Below the pieces are notes generated by a model, which was given only the letters and a program-made list of their open reading frames with translations, made no database searches and was not told the DNA's origin. A stretch of 23,978 bases of DNA, taken from positions 173,172-197,149 of the forward strand of contig BMAT01008162.1 in NCBI GenBank assembly GCA_019649035.1, given 5' to 3'. Position 1 is the stretch's first letter, and every line of letters starts with the position of its first letter. Shown here piece by piece: positions 21,176 to 23,978 of this stretch. The stretch is from Elysia marginata (lineage: Eukaryota > Mollusca > Gastropoda > Plakobranchidae). The translations under genes were made by a program, and so were the position numbers.

Positions 21176-21450
21176 CGGCGGGATGATTGCAAAAGGAGGA
21201 AACATTTTGAGAGATGGTAAATGTGAGAGTAATGGGGGTTGAGGAAGAGTTGATGCGGAAGTTTTGGGAGGGGTTAAATGTGAGAAAAAGGGAGTGGGAT
21301 GAGATAGAAAGAAAGAAAGACAGAACTGTTAGCAAAGGAGTAAAAGAAATCACGGAATAAGTATATTAAAAATGGGGTTTTTAAAACAATAGGCGATTTT
21401 ACACTATTTTACAACTCAAACAATCTGCTGCGGAGCGAAAGTCTTCTGCA
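21176..21450. other. Purine-rich unassigned DNA
   Basis: G- and A-rich plus strand (GGGAGGGG, GAAAGAAAGAAAG near 21308) tapers off to AT-rich DNA. No feature was recognised. Confidence 0.5.
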
Positions 21451-21454
21451 ACTG

Positions 21455-21600
21455 GAAATAATAATAGTAATAATATTAATAATAATAATAATGGAAATAA
21501 TATTAATATAGAAGAAAACAAAAACTATAATAATAAAAATAAATGTAATAATAATCATAACAATAACATTTTAATGATGATGATGATAAAGACGCTATTA
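21455..21600. repeat. (AAT)n and (ATG)n trinucleotide-rich region
   Basis: AATAATAGTAATAATATTAA runs into a purer AAT array at about 21478-21490, then drifts to AAT/AAC mixtures. A short TGATGATGATGAT block lies near 21575-21588. Confidence 0.88.
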
Positions 21601-21906
21601 AAAAAACGACAATGGTCAAAATAATCTAATAATTATTGACAATGTAATTCACACCGAAATTTTTTTTTCTCAAGACCGTAGTAGCGAAGTTATTGTCGTT
21701 CCATCAAGCATCTTCATCACGCCACTGACCTATCTTTAGTTACAACAGGATAAAAAATTACTTAAAACATGCATGATACCCACGCATACCGTATGACAGC
21801 TATTACTCGATTAAGATTTGGTAACAATGCATATTGATACTTGAATTTACTGACGCTCGCATATCTTCGTGAACTGCTTTAATTTCGTGAAGTGTAAGCC
21901 TAGTAC
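21601..21906. other. Unassigned non-coding DNA
   Basis: No feature was seen beyond an AT-rich composition and a T-run at 21661-21668. Confidence 0.5.
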
Positions 21907-22333
21907 CTAAGCTTTAACATGACAAATAGTGACCTGGTTTTTGACTTGGTTAAGAAATGGGACAGTAAGCTGCATTACTCCAAAGATCAGACCTTTTGCA
22001 TTAAGCAATCCATTGCAGACTGGTGAAAACGTGCCGCCACATTGTGGTGTAATTAACGCTTGTGTATACCACACCCATTCACATTGACCTGACACTGGAC
22101 CGACCAGACTTAACACTAAATCCATAATTCCAGGCACGAGGCGGATCAGCTGCTAATACAGACTTTAAGCAGCAACGCGTGAGTATGACGCGAACGTCTG
22201 TGGGTCTATTTTTAGAAACTGGTTTCCTTATTTTTATAGTTTCTCAATCTGCTTTCCCGATTTTCACGTACGCGTAGTGAGACACGGTGCGTGTGCTAAA
22301 GGTCTCTAATATCAATTTTAAAGTCCTTGGTTT
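21907..22333 (-). repeat. Possible SINE body downstream of tRNA-like head
   Basis: On the minus strand this follows directly from the tRNA-derived head at 22404-22334, so it is where the SINE body and tail would lie. A 76-codon frame (22137-21907) is open here, but its product has no domain I recognise. Its most distinctive stretch (GTCCAGTGTCAGGTCAATGT, then GAATGGGTGTGG) recalls central domains of mollusc SINEs. That resemblance is from memory and unverified. The 3' boundary and tail are not identified. Confidence 0.3.
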
Positions 22334-22404
22334 GACTCGGCCGTGGATCGAACCACGCACCTCCTGATCTCTGAGCGAGTGTCTTACCGCTAGGCCACAG
22401 AGTC
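22334..22404 (-). repeat. tRNA-derived sequence (SINE head or tRNA pseudogene)
   Basis: On the minus strand the 71-nt unit starts GACTCTG and ends CCGAGTC, which pair at 6 of 7 acceptor positions. TGGCCTAGCGG is a good Pol III A-box in the D-arm. CGTGG-TTCGAT-CCACG forms a perfect 5-bp T-arm, but its loop has six bases instead of seven, so the B-box is one base short. The anticodon stem (CTCGC with TCAGG) pairs poorly. The well-kept acceptor and T-arms with a broken anticodon arm suggest a tRNA-derived SINE head or a tRNA pseudogene rather than a working tRNA. It does not closely match the head at 16331-16402, so it would be a separate family. Confidence 0.72.
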
Positions 22405-23095
22405 GGTGCTACACCATAGAAAAAAGCGTCGAAAGGAAATAACAATGGTTAAAAGATAGACAGCGGAAGGTTGACACATCTTGTTGACGGCGAGAGCCAG
22501 ACTATACTAATTTATTGTGTTTTGAGTCACCCCCTTTTTCATTTTAATAGAGAGAAACAGGCTTTGCTCGGTGGTGTTTCCAAGCAGATCCTATTAAACC
22601 AGACGGCGAACTTGCGGTTTCCGGGAATCACCGAACGTACACGATGAGACTATCAATTATTTCTGTTCTTATATTTTTCTGGGGTGAAAGACCACGTGAC
22701 TTCCACCAGTGAGGGACATCACAGAGGTCATAGGTGAAAAGTACAGTAGCTGAGAAACCAAGTTAATTCCGTCTTGACCGTGGACTCGGGTGTAATTAAG
22801 AAGCGTCGGTGTTCATTTTCATTTTAACATAGCGTAACGGACTCGTTGATGCTCGTTATCTAGATCAGACTTTGATTTATGAAGTAAAAGCCTCTGTAGC
22901 CCCTGGAGTTTCGTGTAATTTTCAAACCAGCTCAGGTTGTATCAGAAGATGGACAAGTAGTTGAGTACTAAAACTCCATGATGCTATTAATCATAGTTAT
23001 GTCTCATATATATCTATGTTTTTTGTGTTTCTTTCTCGTTAATTTACAAAAAAAAATCATTTTTATAATAATCTAGACTTATCCTATCTTATGCT
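22405..23095. other. Unassigned non-coding DNA
   Basis: Base composition is more balanced at 22480-22830 than in most of the window. No coding frame of note, no element termini and no RNA genes were found. Confidence 0.45.
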
Positions 23096-23096
23096 T

Positions 23097-23240
23097 TCTC
23101 GCCCTGTCTCTTTCTCTGTATCTCTATATTTTTTCCCCTAAACTTTTCTATCTTTTTGTCTGTCTGTTTTTCTCTGTTTCTCTTTCTCTGTTTGTCTGTC
23201 TCTTACACCTCTTTATACATATTCTCTCTCTTTGAACTAA
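23097..23240. repeat. Pyrimidine-rich (TCT/CTGT) low-complexity tract
   Basis: The plus strand is dominated by TCTCTNT, TGTCTGTCTG and CTCTCTCT motifs. The minus-strand frame across it (23148-23342) is Arg/Lys/Glu/Thr-rich at one end purely because of this tract. Confidence 0.85.
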
Positions 23241-23389
23241 ATTCTGTGTGCATATGTGAGCTCTTTTAGTACTCAAAATTTCTATTGCAATTTCTAAACT
23301 AATAATGTATAGACGTAAGTATTTAGCCTGATATATTTTCAATTGACATTTCTAGACATTCTGTTTTAATTGTAGCGCTGTAGAGTAAG

Positions 23390-23600
23390 AAATGAAAAGA
23401 AAGCGTTTTCATAACGGCACCTAATCCATGTATGCTTTAAGCGCTTTACATGCGTTCATCATCAGGCTAATCAATACCAATGACATTAACTTATGAACTC
23501 ACACAGGAGCAGAAGTTCAAAAAGCCTTACTCTAGCACACTGGCAAGATCTTCCACAGACTCGAGCCTGTACCCATTTAACGCCCCAGTCCGCCGAAGAA
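23390..23600 (-). repeat. Possible decayed SINE-like 3' region
   Basis: On the minus strand AAATGGGTACAGGCTCGAG (around 23580-23562) echoes AAATGGGTACCTGGC in the core of the SINE at 16331. Farther on, CATGTAAAGCGCTTAAAGCA (around 23452-23433) resembles GC-AAGCGCTTTGAGC-type motifs near the 3' ends of invertebrate SINEs. No tRNA head, tail or target-site duplication was found. The call is tentative. Confidence 0.28.
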
Positions 23601-23613
23601 ATTTGTGTAAATG

Positions 23614-23640
23614 AGGCTGTCCCAAAAGTTCGTCCAGTTT
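23614..23640 (+). repeat. Possible mariner-type terminal inverted repeat (single end)
   Basis: AGGCTGTCCCAAAAGTTCGT, then CCAGTTT, resembles the TGTCCCAAAAGT-type terminus found on some Tc1/mariner transposons. The complementary end is not in the window. If this is real, the rest of the element would extend past 23978. Confidence 0.3.
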
Positions 23641-23978
23641 ATACCATGTCTTCTTCAACCCAATAAAGATAGGTCTAAATTTACCTTTTTCCCATGGTAA
23701 AAGCTTGTTTCATGTTGAAAAATGATTAAAGAGATACTATAGATAATTTTACCCGTATTGTATCGCACGCTTTTGTGTAGTTCTTGGTTTTGTAGAAAAA
23801 AGACGTGTTTTCTAGGCTTTAAAAAGTGGACACTTTTAGTGACCTACTTTACCTTCCAAATGACTTTCTTCCCGATTCAACCTCACAGTTTTTGGCGATG
23901 AATTTTAACTGCAGGAGGTCTGATAGACCTATACTTAAAAAAGTACGTCAATCTTTTCATTCAAAGAAGTGCACCGTC
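23641..23978. other. Unassigned AT-rich DNA to window end
   Basis: No open frame of note and no transposase motif was recognised, even though a transposon terminus may lie at its left edge. Confidence 0.45.

Noticed and set aside
21006..21353. 115-codon minus-strand open frame with a Ser-Leu run
   Set aside because: It is an artefact of the (GA)n tract, which has no stops on the pyrimidine strand.
1..23978. CRISPR array, operon, prophage or origin
   Set aside because: There are no regularly spaced repeats with unique spacers, no tandem prokaryotic genes and no ribosome-binding sites. The content is animal repeat DNA.

Overview
The window reads as non-coding, AT-rich animal genomic DNA. No bacterial or organellar organisation is present: there are no operons, no long open frames and no ribosome-binding sites. 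It is dense in microsatellites and decayed mobile elements. The best taxonomic hint is a tRNA-derived SINE whose body carries a segment resembling the 'Meta' core domain, together with a Penelope-like element. That combination fits an invertebrate, most likely a lophotrochozoan such as a mollusc (perhaps a gastropod). This placement is an inference from repeat type only. I find no intact protein-coding gene. The longest open frames (103-115 codons) are either translations of simple repeats or about what chance gives at this base composition. An exon of a long-intron gene could still be hidden here.

Layout. Bases 1-3100 hold microsatellites, a polypurine tract and a three-copy tandem repeat of about 45 bp. 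At 3161-3950 (minus strand) lies a 5'-truncated, frameshifted Penelope-like retroelement. Its Cys-rich linker and GIY-YIG endonuclease are recognisable, and it is followed at its 3' side by an 86-nt fold with hammerhead-ribozyme-like core motifs. A large imperfect inverted repeat (3982-4097) sits beside it. Bases 4100-10660 show only low-complexity tracts and unassigned AT-rich DNA. A 74-nt hairpin of precursor-microRNA shape lies at 10665-10738, and a 104-bp duplication at 11079-11254.

The second mobile-element cluster is at 13.7-16.7 kb. It holds the C-terminal end of a LINE reverse transcriptase (minus strand, interrupted), a 460-bp non-autonomous DNA transposon with about 35-bp inverted termini and a perfect 9-bp target-site duplication (Mutator-like), and a tRNA-headed SINE. 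From 17 kb to the end there are a short unassigned open frame in a GC-richer patch, long purine/pyrimidine and AAT repeats, a second tRNA-derived head on the minus strand (22334-22404), a possible SINE-like 3' region and a possible single mariner-type terminus at 23.6 kb.

The parts do not form a pathway; the window is a graveyard of independent insertions. The most rewarding items to check are the hammerhead-like fold attached to the Penelope remnant, the pre-miRNA-like hairpin, the Mutator-like MITE and the unexplained inverted repeat at 3982-4097.
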